Origin: Clostridiales bacterium
GTDB lineage: Bacteria > Bacillota > Peptococcia > DRI-13 > UBA5745
Direction of reading: 5' to 3'
Assembly (NCBI GenBank): GCA_009782505.1
Contig: WRIW01000011.1
Span: 1-54,039, forward strand
Length of the DNA stretch: 54,039 nt
Below the pieces are notes generated by a model. That model ran no database searches and had not been told where the DNA came from. It saw only the letters and a list, made by a program, of their open reading frames with translations. Below are positions 35,687 through 44,367 of the stretch, piece after piece. A program made the position numbers and the translations under genes. Each line of letters opens with the position of its first letter. Within the stretch, counting starts at the first letter, position 1.

Positions 35687-37444
35687 ATGAGAATTCTTCT
35701 TCGGCTGGCGGTTGAGGCGAGGCGGTATAAATGGCTGCTGATCATCTCCGCAGTCAGTACGCTGCTGCTCACCGGGGCAAACCTGGCGGCGCCGCTTATG
35801 CTGTCGGACATGATCGGGCTTGTGTCCCGAGGGCTGAGCTACGACGGGCTCCACCGGGTGGCGGTGCTGACCGGGACGCTGCTGGGGCTGTATCTGTCCC
35901 GCATCATCCTGCGCTATCTCAGCAACTTCATGGCCCACAAAGCTGCCTGGAAGCTGGTCCAGGAACTGCGGCTCAAGGTGTACCGCAAGCTGCAGGGCCT
36001 GTCCATGGAGTACTACCGCGACCATCAAAGCGGGGACCTGGTCAGCCGCACCATCGCTGATACCGCTATGTTTGAGCAGATATTCGCCCACCTTATCCCC
36101 GAGTCCATCACCAACAGCATCACCGTGCTGGGCGTCACCGTCATCCTGCTGGTCATCAACCCGAGGCTGGCTTTGCTCACCTTGCTGCCCATCCCTCTCA
36201 TCCTGGTCAGCGGTTGGTTTTTCGCCACGAAGATCCGCCCCTGCTTCCGGGAAACGCAGCAGGCCCTGGGGCTGCTTTCCGCGCAGCTGGTGGACAACTA
36301 CTCCGGCATGCAGGAGATACAAGCCTTCGGTCAGCAGGAGAGGGCCAACGAGCTGGTGGATACTAAAGCCGGTAAGTTCACCTACTTCATGCTCCGCGCG
36401 CTGAACTTCAGCGCCATCTTTCATCCGGGGGTAGAGTTCCTCACCGCCCTGGGCACCGTCTTTGTGGTGGGCTTCGGCGGGTATCTCGCTTACCGGCAGC
36501 AGGTGCAGGCGGGGGATATCGTGGCGTTTATCCTGTATCTGACCTTGTTTTACGTGCCCATCACCGGCCTGACCAACCTACTGGAGCAGATGCAGCAGTC
36601 CCTGGCCGGGGCGGAGCGGGTCATCCATGTGCTGGACGCGCCGGAAACCATCCGCAATAACCCCGGCGCCCTGCCCCTGACCGACCCCCGGGGTTCGCTG
36701 CGCTTCGACCATGTGAACTTCTCATATGTGGAGGGGGTGCCGGTGCTGGAGGATGTGTCCTTCGAGGCCGCCCCCGGCGAGATGATCGCCGTCGTAGGCG
36801 CCACAGGCGTGGGCAAAAGCACCCTGGCCCAGCTGGCGGCCCGCTTCTACGACCCCACCGCAGGCGTGATCGAGATGGACGGGCGCGACCTGAGGGACAT
36901 CGACCTGGACAGCCTTCACCGCCACGTCGCTATGGTGCTCCAGGATACTTTCTTATTCAACGGGACCATCGCCGAAAACGTCTCTTTTGCCCGGCCCGAC
37001 GCCTCCCGGGAGGAGATCGAGCAGGCGGCCCGCATCGCCCGCATCCATGAGGACGTCATGGAGATGCCCGACGGCTATCAGACCGTGGTGGGGGAAAGGG
37101 GCGCCAAGCTCTCGGGCGGCCAGAAGCAGAGGATAGCCATCGCCCGCGCCATACTGTGCAACGCGCCTCTCCTCATACTGGACGAGGCTACCGCTTCTGT
37201 CGATGTGAAAACGGAAGCCGACATCCAGAAGGCGCTCGCTGACCTGGCCGGTAAGCGCACCATCATCGTCATCGCCCACCGGCTGAGCACCGTGCGTCGG
37301 GCGGACCGTATACTCGTTTTCCAGGAAGGGCGCATCATACAGCAGGGGACCCATCAGGAGTTATCCCAGGTCCCCGGCTTGTATCAGGAGTTATGCAAGG
37401 TGCAGGAGCAGTCCATCGCTGACGACAACGCCTACATAAACTGA
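35687..37444 (+). CDS. ABC exporter, fused membrane and ATPase domains
   Basis: A 585-residue half-transporter of the MsbA/multidrug exporter type. Six helices lie in the first 310 residues (ISAVSTLLLTGANLAAPLML, LGLYLSRIILRYL, and further on YVPITGLTNLLEQM). The ATPase domain follows with Walker A GATGVGKSTLAQLAARFY, signature LSGGQKQRIAIARA, Walker B LLILDEATASVD and switch His in IAHRLS. It works as a homodimer or with a partner; none is adjacent. Substrate unknown. The upstream gap has a repeat TTGAACTTTTTTT (35580 and 35603 areas) but no clear -10 for this gene except TAGAAT near 35633. The stop codon abuts the inverted-repeat element at 37443. Confidence 0.93.
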   Translation: MRILLRLAVEARRYKWLLIISAVSTLLLTGANLAAPLMLSDMIGLVSRGLSYDGLHRVAVLTGTLLGLYLSRIILRYLSNFMAHKAAWKLVQELRLKVYRKLQGLSMEYYRDHQSGDLVSRTIADTAMFEQIFAHLIPESITNSITVLGVTVILLVINPRLALLTLLPIPLILVSGWFFATKIRPCFRETQQALGLLSAQLVDNYSGMQEIQAFGQQERANELVDTKAGKFTYFMLRALNFSAIFHPGVEFLTALGTVFVVGFGGYLAYRQQVQAGDIVAFILYLTLFYVPITGLTNLLEQMQQSLAGAERVIHVLDAPETIRNNPGALPLTDPRGSLRFDHVNFSYVEGVPVLEDVSFEAAPGEMIAVVGATGVGKSTLAQLAARFYDPTAGVIEMDGRDLRDIDLDSLHRHVAMVLQDTFLFNGTIAENVSFARPDASREEIEQAARIARIHEDVMEMPDGYQTVVGERGAKLSGGQKQRIAIARAILCNAPLLILDEATASVDVKTEADIQKALADLAGKRTIIVIAHRLSTVRRADRILVFQEGRIIQQGTHQELSQVPGLYQELCKVQEQSIADDNAYIN

Positions 37445-37755
37445 CGCGTCTTTTTCGCTTCTGGCGGCGTCCGGCTTCTGTTTCCGCTTCTGGCGGCGTC
37501 CGCTACCGGCAAGACAAACGCAACTTGATAAAGCGACTTTGGACAGCTTCGTCTCAAATCACGAGATAATCCGTCATGGAAGCCGTAAAGCTGACAGGAC
37601 GTCAGCTTAGGCGGAACACGACACGACGTCGTGTTGGAGACGTTAGGCTTCTTGTCGATATTAGCTCGATGATTTGCAGAATCTGTCCAGGGAGCTTGGC
37701 AAGTTGCGTTTGCCTTGTCGGAAGCGGGCGTCGCCAGAAACGAAAAGACGCGTCA
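37443..37755. repeat. Large imperfect inverted repeat between two convergent genes
   Basis: The stretch begins within the stop codon of the ABC exporter (37442-37444) and ends one base before the stop of the amidase fusion (37756). Its ends are inverted copies: GACGCGTCTTTTTCGCTTCTGG at the left, and CCAGAAACGAAAAGACGCGTC at the right. Matching inner segments continue the symmetry: AAACGCAACTTG (37516) with CAAGTTGCGTTT (37700), and CAAATCACGAG (37555) with CTCGATGATTTG (37665). Near the centre are the perfect palindrome ACACGACGTCGTGT (37621-37634) and the hairpin AAGCTGAC/GTCAGCTT (37588-37608). A direct repeat CGCTTCTGGCGGCGTCCG lies twice at the left end. No gene is present. It may be a MITE-like element or a large two-way terminator. 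Confidence 0.7.
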
Positions 37756-40608
37756 CTAACTGTCAGTCATGTACGCGATGATACCGCGCAATATCGCTTT
37801 GGCTTCCTTCTGGATGACGGACTTACGGTTCATCCGCTCATAATCCGCAGGATTGCTGATGAAGCCCAGCTCCAGAAGGACGGCAGGGCACTCTTCTATG
37901 CGGCACACGGCCAGGCTTTGCCAGCGCACGCCGCCGTCATGGTGGGTGGTACCGTTGACCAGGGCGTCCCGGAGGTACCCGGCTAGCGCCGCGGACTGGT
38001 TATGGCTGTAGAGCGCCAGCACCCCCTGGTGCTTGCTGATGTCGCTGCCCGCCCCCATGGAGTTGCGGTGCAGGGATATGGCCAGATCCGGCTTCTTCGC
38101 CCGGATGAACTCCGCCCTGGCTTCCAGCTCCACATTTACATCCCCGGTGCGGACCATGATGACCTCGGCCCCGGCTGCCTTCAGCTCCTTCTGCAAGGCC
38201 AATGCCAGGTCGAGGTTTACGTCTTTCTCCAGCTTGCCTCGGCTCCCCGCCGGGCCTGTGGCGCCGTTGTCCTTGCCGCCGTGGCCGGCGTCCAGTACGA
38301 TGGTCTTCCCCGCCAGCAGAAGGGGCGTAGGCGCGGAGGCGGGGTCTGCCGCGGCTTGCCATCCGGGCGTCAGCAGCAAGGGGTTGCGGAAGTGGAATGT
38401 GAGGAGCTTTTTCGCCTCGTCATACTTGACCTCATAGCCGTAGAGCCGCCCTGCTTTGCGCAGAGGCAGATAGTACACGGCGTGATCCCCGTCCTGCTTG
38501 AACAGAACCTCCCCGAAGAGCTGGTCGCCGGCCGCCCTGGCTATCGACTGCCCTTTTGTCTTATGGAGGGTCAGCCATATGCCGTCGTTGGTGACGTTGA
38601 CATAGTACGAAGTGAAGTAGGGCACGCCGAAGCTCACTTCCACCGCGCCGCTTACCGGGCCGATGGACGCGGAGGACGTCTCGCAGGGGGGCAGGCTCTC
38701 GTTCTGCAATATCTCCACGTTGGGCTTATACGTCCAGTTACCCGAATCCATCAGATAGTAGCCGTTCAGCTCCGCCGTCACATAACCTTTGACGCCTTTC
38801 CTCAAGGGCTGGAGGCGTTCCGCGTTGGCGGAGGCGCCCGCGCGTACGACGGTTTGGTCGTCCTTGGTCACATAGACCAGCGGCTTCGTCAGCGGCGGCG
38901 GCTTAGGCTCCGGCGCGACCCCTCCTCCGCCGGTAGAGCCGGAGCCGGCGGGCGAGCGGTTGCTATTTAAGACGAAAGCGATCTCATCATCCTGATGTTT
39001 GAATACGAATTCATTTTTGCCCACGGCGAGGGGCACGTACACGCTGAAGTAACCGTTGACAGTGCGCTCCACCGGCTTTCCGTCCAAAGTAAGCGGGTAG
39101 CGGGGGTCCGCCGAACCGATGATATAGGAGTTCTCCGTGGCAAACGTGCTCCCCGACGACGGATACGCTATCTTCAGCGATTGGGCGATTTCTTCGTCCG
39201 CGTAGAACTCTTTCAGCTGATCCCGCAGCCCAAGGGCATTCTCCGCGATCTTGCTGTAGCCGTAGAAGACGCTGCCGTCGATGGCGCCCAAGGCCCGGTT
39301 CAGGGCGATCTGGCTGCCGATCTCCGTAGGCTTCTGCCAGGCGCCTTCCGCGCCTACCCGGTAGGCGGCGTGCCCGATGTACAGCTTGACATTGGTGCCC
39401 AGGGCTACGCTCCTCCACCAGCGGACAAGGATATCATAATCGCTGCCCTTTGTGCCGATGGCCCAGTAGATCTGGGGGACGATGTAGTCCACGATCTCCT
39501 CGGTCACCCAAAGGCGGCTGTCGGCAAATATCCTGTTGTGGCTCTCGAAGCCTGTGGTATCGGAGCCCAGGGGCGTGCTGCTTTTGTTCTGCCAGATGCC
39601 GCTGGGGGATATGCCGAACTCCACCCCGGGGCGTATCTCCTTGATGGCGTCGTTCACCATCCTCATGAGCGTTGTGGTATTCTTGCGCCGCCAGTCTTCC
39701 AGGGATAGCCCCTCCGGCTTGCCGTATTTCTCATAGGACGCGCTGTCGTTATAGGACAAATCGCTGGGATAGAAGTAGTCGTCGAAATGTATCCCGTCCA
39801 CATTATACTTTTTGATGATCTCCACTACGCCGTCCACCACGAGCTTCATCGCCTCGGGCTCCCCGGGGTTAAGGTAGAGCCTTCCGTCGCCGCAGGCCAT
39901 GGTCAAGTCCGGACGGTCTTTCACCGGCGAACCTTCGGGCAGGAAATCATGGGTGTTTTCCGGCTTACTCGCCGAACCCATGGTCAGGCGGTAGGGGTTG
40001 ATCCACGCGTGGACCCGGATGCCCCGCCGGTCTGCTTCGTCCAGCAGAAAGGCGAAAGGGTCATAACCCGGGTCAGCCCCGGCCGTCCCCGTCAAGTACT
40101 GGGACCAGGGGAAGACGTCTGATCGGTAAAGGGCGTCCCCGTGGGGCCTCACCTGGAAGAATACCGTATTCAACCCGGCTTCTTTCGCCGTGTTTAGGAT
40201 ATCGACGATCTCCTGCTTCTGCTTCTCCACATTGCCTTGGGCTTTCGGGAAGTCGATGCTGAATACCGTGGCGATCCACACGCCCCGCATCTCCTCCTCG
40301 TCGGGGAGATGGGGCGGCTCCGGCTCCGGCTCGGGCGCGGTGGCGTTAACGGCCGCGCTTTTCACTTCCCCCTCCGGCGCGTCTTTGCCGGCCGCGGGTA
40401 AAGCCGTTTCCCCGGAAAGCATGGGAGGCAGCGACGGCAGGCTCAGGCTCGCCCTCTCGATCACAGGCAGCCGCATTATGCCCTGCCTGAAGCCGTAGAA
40501 GAGCTCAGGCGCGTACTGCCGCGCCAGCCCAAGGCCGCTGAAGGCGACGATGAGGGCGACGATCAGGTAAACGCCTGCTATCGATGCATTTCTCCACGTT
40601 TTGCTCAT
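37756..40608 (-). CDS. Fusion of glycosidase-like (GHL10/DUF187) and N-acetylmuramoyl-L-alanine amidase domains
   Basis: A 950-residue surface enzyme (residue numbers from MVTMSK). One N-terminal membrane helix (about 13-30) anchors it, followed by a Pro/Glu linker. The GHL10/DUF187 glycoside-hydrolase-like domain (about 107-440) opens MRGVWIATVFSIDFP and contains VHAWINPYR and GIHFDDYFYPS. An SH3-like region (about 585-650) leads into a beta-rich stalk-type region. The C-terminal amidase_3 domain (about 771-953) has zinc ligands in DAGHGG, the Glu of KLEKDVN and ISLHRNS, with the catalytic Glu in LLELGFISN, so it should cut the amide between muramic acid and the stem peptide. The ATG at 40606-40608 has a GGTGG site 5 bases upstream. 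It lies just after metA with 11 bp between. Confidence 0.88.
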   Translation of the reverse strand: MSKTWRNASIAGVYLIVALIVAFSGLGLARQYAPELFYGFRQGIMRLPVIERASLSLPSLPPMLSGETALPAAGKDAPEGEVKSAAVNATAPEPEPEPPHLPDEEEMRGVWIATVFSIDFPKAQGNVEKQKQEIVDILNTAKEAGLNTVFFQVRPHGDALYRSDVFPWSQYLTGTAGADPGYDPFAFLLDEADRRGIRVHAWINPYRLTMGSASKPENTHDFLPEGSPVKDRPDLTMACGDGRLYLNPGEPEAMKLVVDGVVEIIKKYNVDGIHFDDYFYPSDLSYNDSASYEKYGKPEGLSLEDWRRKNTTTLMRMVNDAIKEIRPGVEFGISPSGIWQNKSSTPLGSDTTGFESHNRIFADSRLWVTEEIVDYIVPQIYWAIGTKGSDYDILVRWWRSVALGTNVKLYIGHAAYRVGAEGAWQKPTEIGSQIALNRALGAIDGSVFYGYSKIAENALGLRDQLKEFYADEEIAQSLKIAYPSSGSTFATENSYIIGSADPRYPLTLDGKPVERTVNGYFSVYVPLAVGKNEFVFKHQDDEIAFVLNSNRSPAGSGSTGGGGVAPEPKPPPLTKPLVYVTKDDQTVVRAGASANAERLQPLRKGVKGYVTAELNGYYLMDSGNWTYKPNVEILQNESLPPCETSSASIGPVSGAVEVSFGVPYFTSYYVNVTNDGIWLTLHKTKGQSIARAAGDQLFGEVLFKQDGDHAVYYLPLRKAGRLYGYEVKYDEAKKLLTFHFRNPLLLTPGWQAAADPASAPTPLLLAGKTIVLDAGHGGKDNGATGPAGSRGKLEKDVNLDLALALQKELKAAGAEVIMVRTGDVNVELEARAEFIRAKKPDLAISLHRNSMGAGSDISKHQGVLALYSHNQSAALAGYLRDALVNGTTHHDGGVRWQSLAVCRIEECPAVLLELGFISNPADYERMNRKSVIQKEAKAILRGIIAYMTDS

Positions 40609-40619
40609 TGTAACCACCT

Positions 40620-41537
40620 TTACCTCATTTGCGTCAAATCGTACGGTGTTTCCTGGTACACATAGTAGTTCAGCCAGTTCGCGAAGAACAGGTTCCCCGT
40701 GCTCCGCCAGCGGACGATGGGAAGCTTCGACGGGTCGTCGTCCGGATAATAGTTTTGGGGCACCGCGATGGGCTTCCCGGCGGCTACATCCCGGTCATAC
40801 TCGCTCTTTAGCGTCAGCGGGTCGTACTCAAAGTGCCCGGTGATGTACACCTGGCGGCCATTCATGGCGCGGACGATAGCGACGCCGGCGTCCCGGGACT
40901 CCGCCACCAGATCCAGCTTGTCGCAGGCGAGGACGTCCTTGCGGTCTATGGTCGTATGCCGGGAATGGGGGCAGAAGAAGATATCGTCGAAGCCCCGCAG
41001 CAGCCGTACATATTGGCGGGACGCCTGATGGGCAAATACGCCGAAGCACTTCTCCGAGAGCGGTATCTTGGGCACGCCGTAATGATAGTTCAGCGCCGCC
41101 TGCGCTCCCCAGCAGATGTGCAAGGTCGAGTAGACATGGTCCTTCGACCATTCCATGATCGCGCATAGCTCGTCCCAGTAGTCTACGTCGTGGAAGTCCA
41201 GATCCTCCACCGGCGCCCCGGTGATGATCATACCGTCGAATTTCTCCTTTCGGATATCCTCCCAGGAATGGTAGAACGCGGTCAGGTGTTCTTCCGGCGT
41301 GTTTTTACTCACATGGGATATGGAGTGCAGAAAAGTCACGTCCACCTGGAGCGCGGTATTGCCAAGAAGCCTGAGCAACTGCGTCTCCGTGGCGATCTTC
41401 GTGGGCATAAGGTTGAGGATCGCGACCTTGAGGGGCCGTATATCCTGGTGATATGCTCTTTCTTCGGACATGACAAAGATGTTCTCGTTGCTTAATGTGG
41501 TAGCGGCCGGCAAATTGTCCGGTATACGTATAGGCAT
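40620..41537 (-). CDS. metAA: Homoserine O-acetyltransferase (MetA type)
   Basis: A 305-residue MetA-family enzyme that activates homoserine for methionine synthesis. The catalytic Cys142 lies in HICWGAQA, and the His-Glu pair in ITGHFEYD. Residue 111 is Glu ([10 protein letters not shown]), the residue known to give acetyl-CoA instead of succinyl-CoA specificity in this family, so the product is predicted to be O-acetylhomoserine. AGGAGG stands 12 bases before the ATG (41535-41537). Upstream lies a 117-bp gap and purD; no SAM riboswitch or T-box could be found there. Confidence 0.94.
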   Translation of the reverse strand: MPIRIPDNLPAATTLSNENIFVMSEERAYHQDIRPLKVAILNLMPTKIATETQLLRLLGNTALQVDVTFLHSISHVSKNTPEEHLTAFYHSWEDIRKEKFDGMIITGAPVEDLDFHDVDYWDELCAIMEWSKDHVYSTLHICWGAQAALNYHYGVPKIPLSEKCFGVFAHQASRQYVRLLRGFDDIFFCPHSRHTTIDRKDVLACDKLDLVAESRDAGVAIVRAMNGRQVYITGHFEYDPLTLKSEYDRDVAAGKPIAVPQNYYPDDDPSKLPIVRWRSTGNLFFANWLNYYVYQETPYDLTQMR

Positions 41538-41654
41538 AATATTATAAAACCTCCTGCTCGCTTGTCTGTTTCGCTTCTGACGGACATCTGCGCCCTTGAG
41601 CGTTTCGGTTAGCAGATTGGAGTCCGTAGGACTGCCGCGGCTTTGCGCTTATCG

Positions 41655-42941
41655 CTACTTGGCGCCCGGCAGGGCCCTTTTCGCGATGTCCCGCCGGTAC
41701 TGGCAGCCATCGAAGCCGACGGCGCCGACGCCGGTATACGCCAGGTCTACGGCTTCCCGCAAGGTTTGCCCTGGGGCAGTCACGGAAAGTATGCGGCCCC
41801 CGGCGGTGACCATACGGCCCTGCGCATCCAGCGCGGTACCGCAGTGGTAGACCGTGATCCCGGGCGGCGTCTGGCCCAGGCCCCGGATGACGTCCCCGCC
41901 GCGAGGGTTGCCGGGGTATCCGGCAGCGGCCAGCACAACGGTCACGCAGCTGCCGTCTTTCCAGCGGATGGGCATTCGCTCCAGCCCACCGTCGGAGCAT
42001 GCTTCCAGGATATCCAGCAAATCATTTTCCAGCAGAGGCAGCACGACTTCCGCCTCCGGGTCGCCGAAGCGGGCGTTGAACTCCAGCACCATGGGGCCTC
42101 GCTCCGTGAGCATCAGCCCCGCGTACAGGACGCCGCGAAACACCCGCCCCTCGGCAGCCATGCCGGCGACTACGGGCTCGAGGATATCCCTGCAAGCCTG
42201 CCGCACCAGCTCCGGCGTGCCGGCGGGCGCCGGGGCATACGCGCCCATGCCCCCCGTATTCGGGCCTTCGTCGTGGTCGAATATACGCTTATGATCCTGG
42301 GCGGTGAGCATAGGCACTACCGTACTCCCGTCGGAAAACGCCATGAGGGAGAGCTCTTCCCCGTCCAGGTATTCCTCGATCACCAAAGCGTTCCCGGCGT
42401 CGCCGAAGGCTTTCTTATCTAATATCTCCTCGATGGCTTTGTCGGTATCATCCATATATTGGCATATCAGTACGCCTTTGCCCGCGGCGAGGCCGTCGGC
42501 CTTGACCACCCACGGGCCCGGCAGCCCGCGCGCGAAAGCCTTCGCCTTATCCGCCTCCCCGGCGTGAAATACGGCGTAAGCGCCGGTGGGTATACCGTGG
42601 CGCTTCATGAAGTCCTTAGCGAAGGCTTTGCTGCCCTCCAGGCGGGCCGCTTCCTTCGTCGGGCCGAAGGCCCTGACGCCGGCGGCTGCCAAGGCGTCCG
42701 TCAGCCCAAGGGTGAGGGGCAGCTCCGGTCCGACCACCACATAGTCTATGGCATTGTCCGCGCAAAACTTCACCAGGGCCGGTATGTCCGCGACCCCGAT
42801 ATCCACGGTTTCAGCCGCCTCCCCTATGCCGGCGTTGCCGGGAGCGCAGTACAGCTTCTCCACCTTCGGGCTTTGCTTCAGCTTCAAGGCCAGGGCATGC
42901 TCCCGGCCGCCGCTCCCCACGATAAGTACTTTCATTTCCAC
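41655..42941 (-). CDS. purD: Phosphoribosylamine-glycine ligase
   Basis: A 428-residue PurD (GAR synthetase), the second step of purine synthesis. N-terminal KVLIVGSGGREHALALKL, then ATP-grasp motifs: GPTKEAARLEGSKAFAKDF, VVKADGLAAGKGV, and the metal site VLEFNARFGDPEAEVVLP. Full length, all conserved blocks visible. It lies 16 bp after the short purH gene, with AAGGGGTAAAGTGGAA before the ATG. Gene order on the minus strand: purN, purH(N-terminal), purD, metA. Confidence 0.97.
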   Translation of the reverse strand: MEMKVLIVGSGGREHALALKLKQSPKVEKLYCAPGNAGIGEAAETVDIGVADIPALVKFCADNAIDYVVVGPELPLTLGLTDALAAAGVRAFGPTKEAARLEGSKAFAKDFMKRHGIPTGAYAVFHAGEADKAKAFARGLPGPWVVKADGLAAGKGVLICQYMDDTDKAIEEILDKKAFGDAGNALVIEEYLDGEELSLMAFSDGSTVVPMLTAQDHKRIFDHDEGPNTGGMGAYAPAPAGTPELVRQACRDILEPVVAGMAAEGRVFRGVLYAGLMLTERGPMVLEFNARFGDPEAEVVLPLLENDLLDILEACSDGGLERMPIRWKDGSCVTVVLAAAGYPGNPRGGDVIRGLGQTPPGITVYHCGTALDAQGRMVTAGGRILSVTAPGQTLREAVDLAYTGVGAVGFDGCQYRRDIAKRALPGAK

Positions 42942-42957
42942 TTTACCCCTTGCTCCG

Positions 42958-43536
42958 CTACGCTCCCAAGTATTCGGCTATGCAAGCGTCGTACTCCGCC
43001 GTATGGCGGAAAGCTTTCGCCGCGAGCCTCTCTTTTATTTCCCTGGAAATAATCCCGTTCTCCCTCAGTTCGGCTACGACAGCAGCGTAGTCTGACGGCT
43101 CTACGATGACCGCCACCCGCTCGTGGTTTTTCGCCGCCGCCCTTACCATGGCGGGGCCGCCGATATCGATTTGCTCCACAGCGTCTTCCCGGCTGATCCC
43201 TTCCTTAGCGATGGTCTCCCGGAAGGGGTAGAGATTCACCGCTACGACGTCGATGAGCCCGATCCCCAGCTCCTCCGCCACCTGCAAGTGGGCGGGGATG
43301 GGGCGCGCAAGTATACCGCCGTGAATCTTCGGATGAAGGGTCTTCACCCTGCCGTCCATGATCTCAGGGAAGCCGGTCACGTCCGATACCGCGGTCACCG
43401 GCACCCCCGCTTTCTCCAAAGCCTGATAGGTGCCGCCGGTGGATACCAGCTCAAATCCCAGCTCCGTCAGCGCACGACCGAATTCCACAGCCCCGGTCTT
43501 GTCCGACACGCTCAGCAGGGCCCTCTTCTTCATCAT
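42958..43536 (-). CDS. purJ: IMP cyclohydrolase only (PurH N-terminal domain, PurJ type)
   Basis: The 192-residue protein is the whole MGS-like IMP cyclohydrolase half of PurH and nothing else: [50 protein letters not shown], and [22 protein letters not shown]. It ends cleanly after [19 protein letters not shown], exactly where the linker to the AICAR formyltransferase domain would begin in the bifunctional enzyme (about 510 residues). No frameshift is needed: purD starts 16 bases later. The enzyme should close FAICAR to IMP; the preceding formyl transfer must come from another gene (PurV- or PurP-like), not in the window. GGGGGATAGAGA precedes the ATG. Confidence 0.9.
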   Translation of the reverse strand: MMKKRALLSVSDKTGAVEFGRALTELGFELVSTGGTYQALEKAGVPVTAVSDVTGFPEIMDGRVKTLHPKIHGGILARPIPAHLQVAEELGIGLIDVVAVNLYPFRETIAKEGISREDAVEQIDIGGPAMVRAAAKNHERVAVIVEPSDYAAVVAELRENGIISREIKERLAAKAFRHTAEYDACIAEYLGA

Positions 43537-43636
43537 TCTCTATCCCCCGTTTTTCATAAGATGAGCTACGCCCAAAGCCCAGAGGCGACGCAGCTGATCG
43601 GTTTTGCCTAATGCGCTACTCTATATCGACGTAACT

Positions 43637-44266
43637 TTAACGGAAATAGTTCCGCTCGTCCAGCAAGTCGATATACACCTTGTGGTCGATGAGGTGTATC
43701 CTCCCCTGGGCCATAAGCGTCAGCACCTCCGGGTATAACTTATGCTCCTCCGCCAGTATCCTGGCGCTCAGGGATTCTACATCGTCGGCGTCCAATACCG
43801 GCACCGCCCGTTGAGCGATGATGGGGCCCGTATCCACGCCCTCATCCACGAAGTGCACCGTGCATCCGCTATACTTCACCCCATACTCGATGGCGTCCTT
43901 CTGGGCGGTCGCCCCCGGGAAAGAAGGAAGCAGGGCCGGATGGATATTTAAGATAGGTTTGCCGTAATCCCGGATAAACTCCCCGCTCAGGATAAGCATA
44001 TATCCCGCCAGGGCGATGCAGTCGGAGCCGATGCGCCCGATCTCCTGAAGGGCTTTGCGCTCAAAGCCGCGGCGGCCCCCTTCGGCCTTCGGGTCGATCC
44101 AGATCGCGTTGATGCCTTTGCTTTGTGCGAAGGACAGCGCCGGCGCGTCTTCCTTATTGCTGATGACCGCGCGGATATTGCCTTTCAAGCGCCCGCTTTC
44201 GATCTCCTCCTGGATTGCCATCAGGTTGCTGCCCCGTCCGGAAGCGAATATGATGATTTCGAGCAT
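43637..44266 (-). CDS. purN: Phosphoribosylglycinamide formyltransferase
   Basis: A 209-residue PurN, which formylates GAR using 10-formyl-tetrahydrofolate. FASGRGSNLMAIQEEI is the phosphate loop. The catalytic Asn-His-Asp set is visible: NIHPALLPSFPG, GCTVHFVDEGVDTGPII, and a following acidic region. The start is ATG at 44264-44266 (MLEIIIFASG) with AAGGGGTCGGTATA. It is 100 bp upstream of the short purH on the same strand. Confidence 0.96.
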   Translation of the reverse strand: MLEIIIFASGRGSNLMAIQEEIESGRLKGNIRAVISNKEDAPALSFAQSKGINAIWIDPKAEGGRRGFERKALQEIGRIGSDCIALAGYMLILSGEFIRDYGKPILNIHPALLPSFPGATAQKDAIEYGVKYSGCTVHFVDEGVDTGPIIAQRAVPVLDADDVESLSARILAEEHKLYPEVLTLMAQGRIHLIDHKVYIDLLDERNYFR

Positions 44267-44367
44267 TATACCGACCCCTTCACATGGCGAGCTAAACTTA
44301 TGGTCCAAAACCCGCGCGCCCTATGGATATTATACCTTTTTTCATCCGGTGGCACAATGTGTTTATC

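Noticed and set aside
43537-44367. A purine riboswitch or PurR-box leader for the pur genes
   Set aside because: The gaps are short and hold no recognisable purine aptamer or AWWWCCGAACWWT-type box.
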